Source: Thiomonas bhubaneswarensis
Lineage (GTDB): Bacteria > Pseudomonadota > Gammaproteobacteria > Burkholderiales > Burkholderiaceae_C
NCBI RefSeq assembly: GCF_001418255.1
Contig: NZ_LIPV01000002.1
Location: 62,001 to 126,000 of the forward strand
Length of the DNA stretch: 64,000 nt
Reading direction: 5' to 3'
Below the pieces are notes generated by a model. The model was not told the DNA's origin and made no database searches. It saw only the letters and a program-made list of their open reading frames with translations. Position numbers and translations under genes: made by a program. Positions 9,200 to 18,310 of the stretch are shown one piece after another (within the stretch, counting starts at the first letter, position 1; each line of letters opens with the position of its first letter).

Positions 9200-9370
9200 T
9201 CAGCGCGACGCGGCCGATGCCGCTTGCGCAGGGGCGGTGGCGTGTGCGGGCGTTGGCAGGTAAAGCGGGCCGGTCTGGCCGCAGGCGCTGAGCAAAACAA
9301 TCACGCCAAGCACGGCCATCGCCTGCCATACGGCACGCGGGAATCGCAGTCGATTAAGCTGTCTGTTCAT
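9200..9370 (-). CDS. lptM: Small lipoprotein LptM (YifL family)
   Basis: A 56-aa ORF with a hydrophobic signal (VLGVIVLLSAC) ending in a lipobox, then the family-defining stretch CGQTGPLYLP right after the lipidated cysteine (Cys30). The tail is Ala/Pro/Thr-rich. In E. coli LptM stabilises the LptDE LPS translocon. It lies 27 bp upstream of lysA on the same strand and only 26 bp from the divergent cyaY start, so the promoters of the two genes must be packed together or overlap the genes. Confidence 0.9.
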   Translation of the reverse strand: MNRQLNRLRFPRAVWQAMAVLGVIVLLSACGQTGPLYLPTPAHATAPAQAASAASR

Positions 9371-9396
9371 CGAAAAACCAGTGTATCAGCCACCCC

Positions 9397-9723
9397 ATGA
9401 CCGACACGCTCGACGACACCCGTTATCTGCAGATTGCCGAACAGGCCATGGCCGCCATCGAAGCGGCGGCCGACGCCATCGATCTGGACTCCAAGCGCGA
9501 TGGCTCGGTGCTGCGCCTCGATCTCGACAGCGGCGATCAGGTCATCGTCAATCTGCAGCAGCCCACGCATCAGGTCTGGCTCGCCTCGCGCCTGGGGGCG
9601 CATCACTATGTGTGGAACGGCCAGCATTGGTGCGACACCCGTACCGGCGAAACCCTGGGCGCCGCGCTGCAGCGGGTCATGGCCGGGCTGGGCGCTCCTT
9701 CGCTGGCTCTGCCATCGCTGTAG
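9397..9723 (+). CDS. cyaY: Iron-sulfur cluster assembly protein CyaY (bacterial frataxin)
   Basis: A 108-aa acidic protein matching frataxin in length and pattern. An N-terminal helix rich in Asp/Glu (LDDTRYLQIAEQAMAAIEAA) is followed by beta strands with the signature QVWLASRLGAHHYVW, then a C-terminal helix. It binds iron and modulates cysteine desulfurase activity on the Isc scaffold. It is divergent from lptM-lysA, a conserved proteobacterial arrangement. Confidence 0.93.
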   Translation: MTDTLDDTRYLQIAEQAMAAIEAAADAIDLDSKRDGSVLRLDLDSGDQVIVNLQQPTHQVWLASRLGAHHYVWNGQHWCDTRTGETLGAALQRVMAGLGAPSLALPSL

Positions 9724-9740
9724 GGCGCGGCTGCATCGCT

Positions 9741-12104
9741 CTAATTGCTCTTGAACAGGTTGAGAATCGAATCTCGCTCCTCGGGCGTGACCTCGGGGGC
9801 GGGCAGAGGGTCGTCCATGCCGAGGCTGCGCACGCCCGAGCCTGCGGCAAAGTTGCTGAAGACCGGCTCGCCATTCTCCACCACGATGCCTGGGGGCTGC
9901 GCGTAGCTGGACACCGGTACATAGCGCAGGGCCGTTTGCATGTACTTGATCCAGATCGGCAGCGCCAGCGCCCCGCCGGTTTCCTTGTTGCCCAGTTTCT
10001 TCGGTGTGTCATAGCCCACCCAGGCGATGCCCACCAGGCTGGGCTGGAAGCCGCAGAACCAGGCGTCCAGAAAATCGTTGGTCGTGCCCGTCTTGCCGTA
10101 CAGATCGGGACGTTTGAGCGTGGCCTGAGCCCGCGCGGCTGTGCCTGAGCGCGTGACTTCCTGCAGCAGGCTATCCATCACATAGGCGTTGCGCGGCGAG
10201 ATCACCCGCAGCTTTTCATCGCCAGCCTGCTGCGGTTTGTCCTGGAAAAGCACCTGTCCCTGGGCATCGGTGATCTTGCTGATGAGATAGGGCTTGATCA
10301 GGTAGCCGCCGTTGGCAAACACGCTGTAGGCGCGGGCCATCTGCAAGGGCGTGACCGTGCCGGCGCCAAGGGCGAGCGTGAGGTAGGGCGGCTGACGGCT
10401 GGCATCGAAGCCGAAGCGCGTACTCCAGGTCTGCGCGAACTTCGGGCCGATGTCATCCAGCACGCGGATGGCCACCATGTTCTTCGACTGGGCAACAGCG
10501 CGTCGCAGGCTCATCGGCCCTTCGTACTTGCCGTCGTAGTTTTTCGGCTCCCAGGACTCACCGCCGGTTTGTGCTGCCGAGAAGAACAGCGGAGCGTCGT
10601 TCACCACGGTGAGCGGGGTGATGCCCTTTTCCAGCGCCGCCGAGTAGATGAAGGGTTTGAAGCTCGATCCGGGCTGCCGCCACGCTTGTGTGACATGGTT
10701 GAACTTGTTGCGCGAGAAATCCAGCCCCCCCACCATGGCCACGATGGCTCCGTTGTTCGGGTTCATCGACACGAAGGCCGATTGCACCTGCGGCAACTGG
10801 GTGATCACCCACTGCCCGGGCCCGTCGCCCGCCAGCCAGACGACCGCGCCGGCTCGCAGCTTGGTCGCAGGCTGCGCCTTGTCCGACAGGCCGAGGGCCC
10901 GCACCTGCCGCAACCCGGCGCCCGAAATATCGACGATCTGGCCCGCTTCCGTCATCACCTTCACCAGACTGGGGCTGGCGCTGAGCACCACACTGCACAG
11001 CAGACCGTCGGCCGCCGTGCGATCGGCACATGCCTGTTCAATGGCGCCGGGAATGGCATCCACCGCCGCGGGCAGGTCGATGAAGGCGTCTGGGCCGCGG
11101 TAGGGCTGGCGCAATTCATAGGACAGCACCCCGCTCTGCACCGCCCGCCAGGCGGCGAGCTGATCGCGGGCGTTGATGGTGGTGTAGACATTCAGACCGC
11201 GGGTGTAAGCCGCATCCTGATAGCGATCGAACACCATCTGGCGTACGGTCTCGTTCACGTATCCGGCGTGTATGTCGCGATCGGTCTGGTTGGTGCGCAA
11301 GGCGAGCGGCTCGTCGCGGGCCTGCTGCGCCTGGGCGGCCGAAATCCAGCCCAGTTGCTGCATGCGCGCCAGCACATGCAGCTGGCGCTGGCGCGCGCGC
11401 TGCGGATTGCTGATGGGGTTGTAGGCCGAAGGCGCCTTGGGCAGGCCGGCCAGCATCGCCATCTGTGCAAGTGACAACTGATCGAGCGGCTTGGCGAAAT
11501 AGGCCTGGGCGGCCGCGGCAAAGCCATAGGCCTTGCGGCCCAGAAAGATCTGATTCATGTAGAGCTGCAGGATCTGATCCTTGCTCATTTGCTGCTCGAT
11601 CTTCAGCGCGAGCAGCACCTCGAACAGCTTGCGGGTGAAGGTCTTTTCGCGCGACAGATAGAAATTGCGCGCAACCTGCATGGTGATGGTCGAAGCGCCC
11701 TGACTGCGCGACCGCTCCAAATTGGCCACCAAGGCCCGCGCCACGCCGGGCCAATCGATGCCCCCATGCTCATAGAAACGATCATCCTCGGTGGCGAGTA
11801 CCGCCTTCTTCATCAGATCCGGGATCTGTCCGATCGGTGTGAACACCCGCCGCTCCTCGCCGAACTCTCCGAGCAGCACGTTGTCTGCCGAATAGACGCG
11901 CAAGGGCAACGTGGGCTGGTAGTCCTGCAACTCGGAAATATCGGGCAGGCGCGGCCAGCTGAACGCCAGAACCAGCCCCACGACGAGCAGCGCCGCCACG
12001 AACAGCCCCGCCAGCGAGACCAGCAGCCCGATCAGGGCGCGCAGCCACCAGGGTGAGCGCGGCTTGGGTGCCGGGGATGAAGAGGAGGCAGAGGACGATG
12101 TCAT
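9741..12104 (-). CDS. mrcA: Penicillin-binding protein 1A (bifunctional transglycosylase/transpeptidase)
   Basis: A 787-aa class A PBP. One N-terminal membrane anchor (LIGLLVSLAGLFVAALLVVG) precedes a GT51 glycosyltransferase domain with EDDRFYEHGGID near residue 105 and RKLFEVLLALKIE. After a linker comes the transpeptidase domain, with the active serine in SSFKPF at about residue 480, a second motif SKN, and KTGTTND at about 670. It polymerises and cross-links peptidoglycan in the periplasm. It is divergent from pilM, the usual ponA/pilMNOPQ arrangement in proteobacteria. Confidence 0.95.
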   Translation of the reverse strand: MTSSSASSSSPAPKPRSPWWLRALIGLLVSLAGLFVAALLVVGLVLAFSWPRLPDISELQDYQPTLPLRVYSADNVLLGEFGEERRVFTPIGQIPDLMKKAVLATEDDRFYEHGGIDWPGVARALVANLERSRSQGASTITMQVARNFYLSREKTFTRKLFEVLLALKIEQQMSKDQILQLYMNQIFLGRKAYGFAAAAQAYFAKPLDQLSLAQMAMLAGLPKAPSAYNPISNPQRARQRQLHVLARMQQLGWISAAQAQQARDEPLALRTNQTDRDIHAGYVNETVRQMVFDRYQDAAYTRGLNVYTTINARDQLAAWRAVQSGVLSYELRQPYRGPDAFIDLPAAVDAIPGAIEQACADRTAADGLLCSVVLSASPSLVKVMTEAGQIVDISGAGLRQVRALGLSDKAQPATKLRAGAVVWLAGDGPGQWVITQLPQVQSAFVSMNPNNGAIVAMVGGLDFSRNKFNHVTQAWRQPGSSFKPFIYSAALEKGITPLTVVNDAPLFFSAAQTGGESWEPKNYDGKYEGPMSLRRAVAQSKNMVAIRVLDDIGPKFAQTWSTRFGFDASRQPPYLTLALGAGTVTPLQMARAYSVFANGGYLIKPYLISKITDAQGQVLFQDKPQQAGDEKLRVISPRNAYVMDSLLQEVTRSGTAARAQATLKRPDLYGKTGTTNDFLDAWFCGFQPSLVGIAWVGYDTPKKLGNKETGGALALPIWIKYMQTALRYVPVSSYAQPPGIVVENGEPVFSNFAAGSGVRSLGMDDPLPAPEVTPEERDSILNLFKSN

Positions 12105-12488
12105 GAAGTCGGGCGGAATCGAAGTTCCGCGAGAGGCAAGCGCAAAACCGGACGCTTACCGTGAGGAGGCCGCCGCGGGACCGAAGGCCACGAGGCCGGG
12201 AGAGGCGGTGAAAAAATTTCGTTGCAAATTATAAAAATCCGCGCCGTCGTGCCGTAAGAAATCACAGAGCAGGCTTGATCGATCGTCGTGGGAGTTTTGC
12301 AACGCTTTTGTCGCAGTGCGGGCTTTTCACGTTATTGCATCAAGGACTTGTTGGTAGGATCGAAGAAAAAATTTCAGTTCTTGGCGTCAACAAACCGTAG
12401 TGCAAACGGGGCCAGAGCGCATTTCATGCGTCCAAAAGCTGGCCTGTGATTGTGCACACACTGTTGCAAATCAATCGGGGGGTCGTCA
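12105..12488. other. Divergent promoter region between PBP1a and pilM
   Basis: A 384-bp intergenic region, partly AT-rich (12210-12240 and 12360-12380). It holds the candidate mrcA promoter listed separately. For pilM I looked for a sigma-54 GG-N10-GC element and found none that fits, and no clear sigma-70 pair. No gene, hairpin terminator or repeat stands out. Confidence 0.5.
12228..12257 (-). promoter_or_regulatory. Candidate sigma-70 promoter for the PBP1a gene
   Basis: Read on the minus strand, a perfect TATAAT (12233-12228) sits 18 nt downstream of TTACGG (12257-12252). The -10 is consensus and the -35 is weak. The element lies about 125 bp upstream of the mrcA start. Confidence 0.45.
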
Positions 12489-13568
12489 GTGGCCACATTC
12501 GGCAGTCTGTTTCGCAAGCGCTATGCGCCAATGATCGGGCTGGACATCAGCAGTTCCAGCGTCAAGCTCGTCGAGCTCGACATGGACGAGCGTGGCCAGT
12601 ACACCTTGCTGCGCGCCGCCATGGAACCCCTTGAAAAGGGCTCGGTGGTCGATGGCAATATCGAGAAGCTCGATGATGTCGTCGAGGCCGTGCGCAAGGT
12701 CGTCCGCAAGAGTGGCACCAAGGCCAAGCAGGTCGCCATGGCCTTGCCGCCGTCGGCAGTCATCACCAAGAAGATCGTTCTTCCAGGCGAATTGCGCGAA
12801 GAAGAGATCGAGGTGCAGGTCGAAAGCGAGGCCAATCAGTACATTCCGTTCGCCATCGATGAGGTGGCGCTCGATTTCAGCGTCCTCGGCCCCAGCGCTA
12901 CGTCGCCCGGCGATCAGGAAGTGCTGATCGCGGCCTCACGGCGCGAGAAGGTGGATGACCGCCGCGGCGTGGCTGAGGCAGCGGGGCTCAAGCCCGTGGT
13001 GATGGATATCGAGGCGTTTGCCTCGCGGCTGGCCGCGCAACGCCTGATCGAGCGCCTGCCGCGCGCCGGGCTCGATCTGCTCGTCGCCTTGTTCGAAGTG
13101 GGGGCGACTTCCACGAGCCTGCAGGTCCTCCGCAACGGCGAGTCGCTGTACGACCGTGATCAGGCCTTCGGTGGCGCCCAGCTCACGCAGATGATCGCGC
13201 GCACCTACGGCTTTTCGCTGGAAGAGGCCGAAGCCAAGAAGCGCGCGGCCGACCTGCCCGACGACTACGCCACCCAGGTGCTCGCGCCCTATATGGACAG
13301 CCTGACTCAGGAGATCGCGCGGGCGCTGCAGTTCTTCTACCGCGCCACGCCGTTCGGTCGCGTCGATTACATCCTGCTGGCCGGCGGCTCGTCGGCGCTG
13401 CCGGGGCTGGCGGAAAAAATCACCGCCACCGCCTCGGTGGCCTGCATGGTGATCAATCCGTTCGAGGGCATGGCGGTGGCCGAGTCCGTGCGCGAGAAGA
13501 AGTTGCGCAGTCAGGCGCCGTCCTATCTGACGTGCTGCGGTTTGGCGATGCGGCGTTTTCTGCAATGA
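12489..13568 (+). CDS. pilM: Type IV pilus inner-membrane platform protein PilM
   Basis: An actin-like ATPase-fold cytoplasmic protein, 359 aa from a GTG start preceded by a run of six G about 6 nt upstream. The nucleotide-binding signature IGLDISSSSVKLVEL comes right after the N-terminal FGSLFRKR segment, which normally binds PilN. Later actin-fold motifs include LLAGGSSALPGL near the C-terminus. PilM links PilN/O to the motor ATPases. A TTG at 12450 is a possible longer start but gives an atypical leader. Confidence 0.93.
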   Translation: MATFGSLFRKRYAPMIGLDISSSSVKLVELDMDERGQYTLLRAAMEPLEKGSVVDGNIEKLDDVVEAVRKVVRKSGTKAKQVAMALPPSAVITKKIVLPGELREEEIEVQVESEANQYIPFAIDEVALDFSVLGPSATSPGDQEVLIAASRREKVDDRRGVAEAAGLKPVVMDIEAFASRLAAQRLIERLPRAGLDLLVALFEVGATSTSLQVLRNGESLYDRDQAFGGAQLTQMIARTYGFSLEEAEAKKRAADLPDDYATQVLAPYMDSLTQEIARALQFFYRATPFGRVDYILLAGGSSALPGLAEKITATASVACMVINPFEGMAVAESVREKKLRSQAPSYLTCCGLAMRRFLQ

Positions 13569-13587
13569 CGCGGCAACGGGATCTGTC

Positions 13588-14208
13588 ATGAATATCGTGT
13601 TGATCAATCTGCTGCCCCATCGGGACGCCAAGCGCAAGAAGCGCCGTGAGGCGTTCTATGCGGGGGTTTTCGCCTCGATCCTGACTGGTGGGCTGGTGCT
13701 GGCCCTGGGTTACACGGTGCTGAGTGAAATGATCACTCAGCAGCAAAGCCGCAATGACTTCCTCAAGGCCGAGAACACCAAGCTCGATGGCCAGATCAAG
13801 GACATCGCTTCACTGAAGGCCGAGATCGAAGCGCTGCGGGCGCGTCAGAGTGCCGTCGAGGGCCTGCAGGCCGACCGCAATCTGCCGGTGCATCTGTTCG
13901 ACGATCTGACACGCGACACGCCGGCAGGGGTTCAGTTGTCTCAGATCCGCCAGGATGGCACGGCGGTGCTCATTCAGGGCGTTGCGCTCAGTCAGGAGCG
14001 GGTGGCCGACTTCCTGCGCAATCTGAGCCGCCCCGACGGCTGGCTCGAAAAGCCCGAGCTGATCGAAATCCGTTCCCAGATTGCCCCGGCATCGGCGGGT
14101 AACACCGCGCGGGTCGTGGCGCAATTCCAGTTGCGCGCCACCCTCAAGCGGCCCGCGCCGCCTGGCGCGGCCTCGGGCGCCGCAGCGGCCTCTTCTGCAC
14201 ATTCGTGA
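13588..14208 (+). CDS. pilN: Type IV pilus assembly protein PilN
   Basis: A 206-aa bitopic inner-membrane protein. The N-terminal INLLPHRDAKRKKRR is the conserved cytoplasmic PilM-binding peptide, followed by one membrane span (YAGVFASILTGGLVLALGYT) and a periplasmic coiled coil with a ferredoxin-like domain. It forms the alignment subcomplex with PilO and PilP. It starts 19 bp after pilM, in the same operon. Confidence 0.93.
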   Translation: MNIVLINLLPHRDAKRKKRREAFYAGVFASILTGGLVLALGYTVLSEMITQQQSRNDFLKAENTKLDGQIKDIASLKAEIEALRARQSAVEGLQADRNLPVHLFDDLTRDTPAGVQLSQIRQDGTAVLIQGVALSQERVADFLRNLSRPDGWLEKPELIEIRSQIAPASAGNTARVVAQFQLRATLKRPAPPGAASGAAAASSAHS

Positions 14209-14216
14209 GGCGACCG

Positions 14217-14900
14217 ATGGCGACCTCCAAACTTTCAAAAATCGATCTGAACGGGATGTTCCAGGACATCTCGGCGCAGTTTCGGGGCCTCAACCCCAAC
14301 GACCCAGGCGCCTGGCCGGCCTGGCCTCGCAATACTGTCTTTGCAGCGGCCTTTGTGCTGACCCTCGGTCTGGGCTGGTACGCCTGGCTCTCGGGCACAC
14401 GCGACGAACTCACCTCGGCGCAGCAGCAGGAAGTCACGCTGCGCGAGGAATACCGGCACAAGCTTGAACAGGCCGTCAGCCTCGATCTGCTCAAGGCTCA
14501 AAAGGCGCAGGTGCAGCAGTACGTTGCGTTGCTCGAGAAGCAGTTGCCGAGCAAGGCGGAAATGGATGCCCTGCTCTCTGACATCAACCAGGCCGGCATC
14601 GGGCGCGGTCTGCAGTTCGAGCTGTTCAAGCCGGGGCAGGTCGATGTCAAACCCTACTACGCCGAACTGCCGATCTCGATCAAGCTGCAGGGTGGCTACA
14701 CCGATCTGGCCGGTTTTGCCACCGACATCGCCAAGCTGTCGCGCATCGTGACGCTGAACAACATCAGCCTGACGGCCAACACGGGCAAGACGGGGGCGGC
14801 CATGGTGATGGACGCCACCGCCAAGACCTTCCGCTACCTCGATGCCGATGAAATCGCCGCGCAAGCCCAAGCCGCGAAAAAGGCCGGAGGCAAGAAATGA
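14217..14900 (+). CDS. pilO: Type IV pilus assembly protein PilO
   Basis: A 227-aa inner-membrane protein with a cytoplasmic N-terminus, a single span (NTVFAAAFVLTLGLGWYAWL), a periplasmic coiled coil and a C-terminal ferredoxin-like domain. TGAGG six bases before the ATG supports this start; the alternative 14205 start lacks this spacing. It heterodimerises with PilN and contacts PilP. Its stop overlaps the pilP start by 4 bp (ATGA). Confidence 0.92.
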   Translation: MATSKLSKIDLNGMFQDISAQFRGLNPNDPGAWPAWPRNTVFAAAFVLTLGLGWYAWLSGTRDELTSAQQQEVTLREEYRHKLEQAVSLDLLKAQKAQVQQYVALLEKQLPSKAEMDALLSDINQAGIGRGLQFELFKPGQVDVKPYYAELPISIKLQGGYTDLAGFATDIAKLSRIVTLNNISLTANTGKTGAAMVMDATAKTFRYLDADEIAAQAQAAKKAGGKK

Positions 14901-15457
14901 GCGCCCTTCGCCCCATGACCCTGAGTCCCGCCGTTCATGCTTTGGCCCTTGCGCTGCTCGCCTCGGCCCTGCTGACGGGTTGCGGCCAGAAGCATGAAGA
15001 CCTGCGTGAGTGGATGGCGCAGCAGCGCGCCAGCATGCATCCGCGCATCAAGCCCATCGAGCCGCCCAAGCCCTTCATCCCCGCGGTTTACGACCCGACG
15101 ATTGGCACCGACCCGTTTTCCGCGGCCAAGCTCGAAGTCGGTGCCAGGCAGGAAGTGCAGCAGCTCAATCCCATGCTGCAGGCCGAACTGGCGCGGCCCA
15201 AACAGCCGCTCGAGGCCTACTCGCTCGACCAGATCCAGATGGTCGGCAGCGTCAAGATCAAAGGCCAGCAGTACGCCCTGCTCAAGGCGGGCAACCTGCT
15301 GTACCGGGCGCATGTCGGTGAATACGCCGGCCAGCACTTCGGAAAAATCATCAAGATCACCGATAGCGAAGTCGATTTGAGGGAGCTGGTCCAAGACGCC
15401 ACAGGCGACTGGGTCGAACGTCCGGCCACCCTTCAATTGCAGGAGAGCACACAATGA
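14897..15457 (+). CDS. pilP: Type IV pilus lipoprotein PilP
   Basis: A 186-aa inner-membrane lipoprotein. The signal ends in the lipobox LLTGC, followed by GQKHEDLREWM. The C-terminal half is the small beta-sandwich (LDQIQMVGSVKIKGQQYALL and so on) that binds the N0 domain of PilQ and so bridges the platform and the secretin. It overlaps pilO and pilQ by 4 bp each. Confidence 0.93.
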   Translation: MSALRPMTLSPAVHALALALLASALLTGCGQKHEDLREWMAQQRASMHPRIKPIEPPKPFIPAVYDPTIGTDPFSAAKLEVGARQEVQQLNPMLQAELARPKQPLEAYSLDQIQMVGSVKIKGQQYALLKAGNLLYRAHVGEYAGQHFGKIIKITDSEVDLRELVQDATGDWVERPATLQLQESTQ

Positions 15458-17778
15458 AGACGCCGATGACAAGAAAACGCAGGGCCGCCCCAAGATTTCT
15501 TGGCCCCCTCGGGGGGGGTGTCGGGCGTAGCCTGGCACTGGGGGCGCAGATCCGACGGCATTTGGGGGCCGCACTGCTGGCCATTTCGGCCGTGTTGGGT
15601 GCTTGGTCGGCGCCGGCACTGGCGGCGAACAACGCCATTCAGAACGTCAGCGCAAGCCGCATGGGGACCGAAACGGTGGTGCAGATCCAGCTCGCCGAAC
15701 CCCTGGCCGCAGCGCCCAATGGCTTCGTCATTGATCAACCGGCCCGCATCGTGCTCGATTTCCCGGGTGTGGACTCGGGCCTCGATCGCCAGACCGTCAA
15801 CTTCGAGCAAGGCAATCTGCGTTCCGCCAACGTCGTGCAGGCGCAGGGGCGCACTCGCGTCGTGCTCAACCTGCGCGAGTCGGCAACCTACAAGACGCAA
15901 GTGCAAGGCAATCGCCTGCTGGTGCTCCTGAACACCACCCACGAGCAAGCCGCAGCCACATCGGCGGCCACGGGCGCGTCCCAGGCCAAGACGGTGCACT
16001 TCGCCGACAACCTCAACACCCAGCAGGTCGCCTTGCGGGCCCTCAACTTCAAGCGTGGCACCGACGGCGCGGGCCGCGTGGTCGTCGCGCTGCCGAACAA
16101 TCAGGTCGGCGTGGACATCCACCAGCAGGGTCAGAACATCGTCGTCGATTTCCTCAAGACCTCGCTGCCCGCAGACCTGCGCCGCCGACTCGACGTGACC
16201 GACTTCGCCACGCCCGTCACCTCCATCACGACGTTCCAGATGGGCGACAACGTGCGCATGGTCATCCAGCCCAATGGCGACTACGAACAAAGTGCCTATC
16301 AGGCCGACGACCAGTTCGTCATCGAACTGCGCCGCACCCAGCCCAACCCCGACGCGCTGGTGCAAGGCAATGGCCCGGGCTTCCACGGCGAAAAACTGTC
16401 GCTCAATTTCCAGAACATCGACGTGCGCTCGCTGTTGCAGGTGTTTGCCGACTTCACCCATCTCAACGTCGTGGTGAGCGACTCCGTCACGGGCAACCTC
16501 ACGCTGCGTCTGAAGGACGTGCCCTGGGATCAGGCGCTGCAGGTGATTCTGCGCGCCAAAGGGCTGGGTGAGCGCAAGGAAGGCAATGTGCTGTGGATCG
16601 CCCCCCGCGAAGAAATTCTCGCCCGGGAAAAGGCCGATCTCGAGGCCAAGAAATCGCTGCGTGAACTCGAGCCCGTGCGCGCCGAGACCTTCCAGCTCAA
16701 CTACGTCAAGGCAGCCACCGTGGTGTCCATGCTGACTGGCGCCGCGGGCGGTGTGCAGCAGGGTGCCGCCGCTGCGCCTGCCCCCATCGCGCTGCCGGGC
16801 CTCGCCAGCACCGCCGCGCCCACCTCGCGCATCCTGTCGCCGCGCGGTACCGTGCTGGCCGATCCGCGCACCAACCAGATTTTCGTCACTGACATCCCCT
16901 CCAAACTCGAAGAGGTGGCCAAGCTCATCGCCAAGATCGACAAGCCGGTGCGCCAGGTCATGATCGAAGCCCGTATTGTCGAGGCCAGTGATCAGTTCGG
17001 GCGCAGCCTGGGCGTGAAGCTGGGCTTTCTTGACGCGCGGGGAATTCAGGGAGGGGTACCTGGCTATGGCTCAGGCAACAACCGAATAGCAGTGACCGGT
17101 GATTACCTCGGGGTCGCAAACCAGACCAATCAACCAGGTTCCTCTGCAGCGACGCTGGCGGATTCGCAGTTTGTCAACCTGCCTGCCTTCGGTCTGGCGG
17201 GCAGCCTGTTGGCTGGTGCTACACCGAGTTCACTCGGTATCAGCCTGTTCAACGCCGCTGCCAACCGCTTCATCAATCTTGAACTGTCCGCGATGGAAGC
17301 CGATGGCAAGGGCAAGATCATTTCCTCGCCCCGCGTCATCACGGCCGACTTGAGCAAGGCCACCATCGAGCAGGGCACTGAAATCCCCTACCAGCAGGCG
17401 ACCTCCAGCGGCGCTACGGCAGTGACGTTCAAGAAGGCCGTGCTCAGTCTGGACGTGACCCCGCAGATCACGCCTGATGGCAATGTGATCATGACAGTTG
17501 AAATCCACAAAGACAGCCCTGGCGCTTCCACGGCAGGAGTGCCTTCGATCAACACGAATACCGTTACTACGCAAGTGCAGGTCGAGAATGGTGGAACCGT
17601 GGTATTGGGCGGTATTTATACCTCGCAGGAGCAAAACCAGACCGACAAAGTTCCGCTGCTGGGTGATATCCCGGTCCTGGGTAATCTGTTCAAAAATAAC
17701 AGCAAGATGTACAACAAAAATGAATTGATGGTGTTTTTGACGCCAAAAATTGTGACAAACGCAGATCTGTCCCAGTAA
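15454..17778 (+). CDS. pilQ: Type IV pilus secretin PilQ
   Basis: A 774-aa outer-membrane secretin through which the pilus passes. In order: an unusually long N-terminal region of about 50 residues before the ALA|AN-type cleavage site, two AMIN peptidoglycan-binding domains, the N0/STN domain (LSLNFQNIDVRSLLQVFADF), N1 domains, and the secretin core with VPLLGDIPVLGNLFK near the C-terminus. The start overlaps pilP (ATGA). The first 50 codons contain a GC-rich double palindrome (see the repeat at 15490), and base composition falls over the last few hundred bases. Confidence 0.95.
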   Translation: MKTPMTRKRRAAPRFLGPLGGGVGRSLALGAQIRRHLGAALLAISAVLGAWSAPALAANNAIQNVSASRMGTETVVQIQLAEPLAAAPNGFVIDQPARIVLDFPGVDSGLDRQTVNFEQGNLRSANVVQAQGRTRVVLNLRESATYKTQVQGNRLLVLLNTTHEQAAATSAATGASQAKTVHFADNLNTQQVALRALNFKRGTDGAGRVVVALPNNQVGVDIHQQGQNIVVDFLKTSLPADLRRRLDVTDFATPVTSITTFQMGDNVRMVIQPNGDYEQSAYQADDQFVIELRRTQPNPDALVQGNGPGFHGEKLSLNFQNIDVRSLLQVFADFTHLNVVVSDSVTGNLTLRLKDVPWDQALQVILRAKGLGERKEGNVLWIAPREEILAREKADLEAKKSLRELEPVRAETFQLNYVKAATVVSMLTGAAGGVQQGAAAAPAPIALPGLASTAAPTSRILSPRGTVLADPRTNQIFVTDIPSKLEEVAKLIAKIDKPVRQVMIEARIVEASDQFGRSLGVKLGFLDARGIQGGVPGYGSGNNRIAVTGDYLGVANQTNQPGSSAATLADSQFVNLPAFGLAGSLLAGATPSSLGISLFNAAANRFINLELSAMEADGKGKIISSPRVITADLSKATIEQGTEIPYQQATSSGATAVTFKKAVLSLDVTPQITPDGNVIMTVEIHKDSPGASTAGVPSINTNTVTTQVQVENGGTVVLGGIYTSQEQNQTDKVPLLGDIPVLGNLFKNNSKMYNKNELMVFLTPKIVTNADLSQ
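15490..15518. repeat. Two adjacent palindromes inside the pilQ signal-peptide coding region
   Basis: CCAAGATTTCTTGG (15490-15503, 6-bp arms) is followed at once by CCCCCTC and eight G residues (5-bp arms). The pair resembles the GC-rich palindromic intergenic repeats common in Burkholderiales genomes. Here it is translated as roughly residues 13-22 of PilQ (RFLGPLGGGV). Confidence 0.5.
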
Positions 17779-17800
17779 CAAATAATATATTGAGGTGATT

Positions 17801-18298
17801 ATGAAGGTGATTCGTAGGCAGTCTCTGCTTTTGGTGATGGCTATTGCTTGCGCGGGCATTCTCGCTTCATGTGGCGGTGGAAGTGGCAGTGCGGGCACTC
17901 CGTTGCTCGGTGCCAGTTTGCCTTTGCAAAGCAGTATTTCGCTAAGCCCGAATGGAACTCAAGTCCCATCAAATACTCCTGTTACAGTGACCTATCACCT
18001 CAAGGATAAGTATGGCGATGGCGTGCCCAATGAGTTGGTTCTTTTTGCTGTCGGGGTTACGGGTTCTGGCACATACCAGTGCCTTAACACCCAAAATCAA
18101 CCTAATCCTGGATGCGCATCAACAACGGATGGTTCCGGCAATGCTTCGATCATTTTGCAGGCAAGTGTCACCTCGGCTGTCTCAATCCAAGTAACTGGCT
18201 GTTTGGTGCCAAGTGGCAGCGTCACGCCGCCGATTTCTGTAGCTACAGCGGTTGCGGCGCCTTATTCAACTCAGGCATCGTTTACCTACGTTCCTTAA
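17801..18298 (+). CDS. Putative lipoprotein with an invasin/Big-1-like Ig domain, function unknown
   Basis: 165 aa from ATG 17801, with GAGG five bases upstream. The signal peptide ends in the lipobox ILASC, then a Gly/Ser linker (GGGSGSAG). A roughly 100-residue beta-rich domain follows, with the pattern NTPVTVTYHLKDKYGDGVPN, a turn (STTDGSGNAS) and a closing strand, resembling bacterial Ig-like group 1 repeats. Three further cysteines could form disulfides. It is 22 bp downstream of pilQ and probably co-transcribed. Its base composition is clearly more AT-rich than every neighbour, which suggests later acquisition. No function is recognised. Confidence 0.75.
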   Translation: MKVIRRQSLLLVMAIACAGILASCGGGSGSAGTPLLGASLPLQSSISLSPNGTQVPSNTPVTVTYHLKDKYGDGVPNELVLFAVGVTGSGTYQCLNTQNQPNPGCASTTDGSGNASIILQASVTSAVSIQVTGCLVPSGSVTPPISVATAVAAPYSTQASFTYVP

Positions 18299-18310
18299 TT
18301 TCGATGTCTA

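Noticed and set aside
12400-12488. Sigma-54 promoter for pilM
   Set aside because: A GG...GC pair exists near 12441, but the spacing is 11 instead of 10 and the flanking bases do not match TGGCAC-N5-TTGCW.
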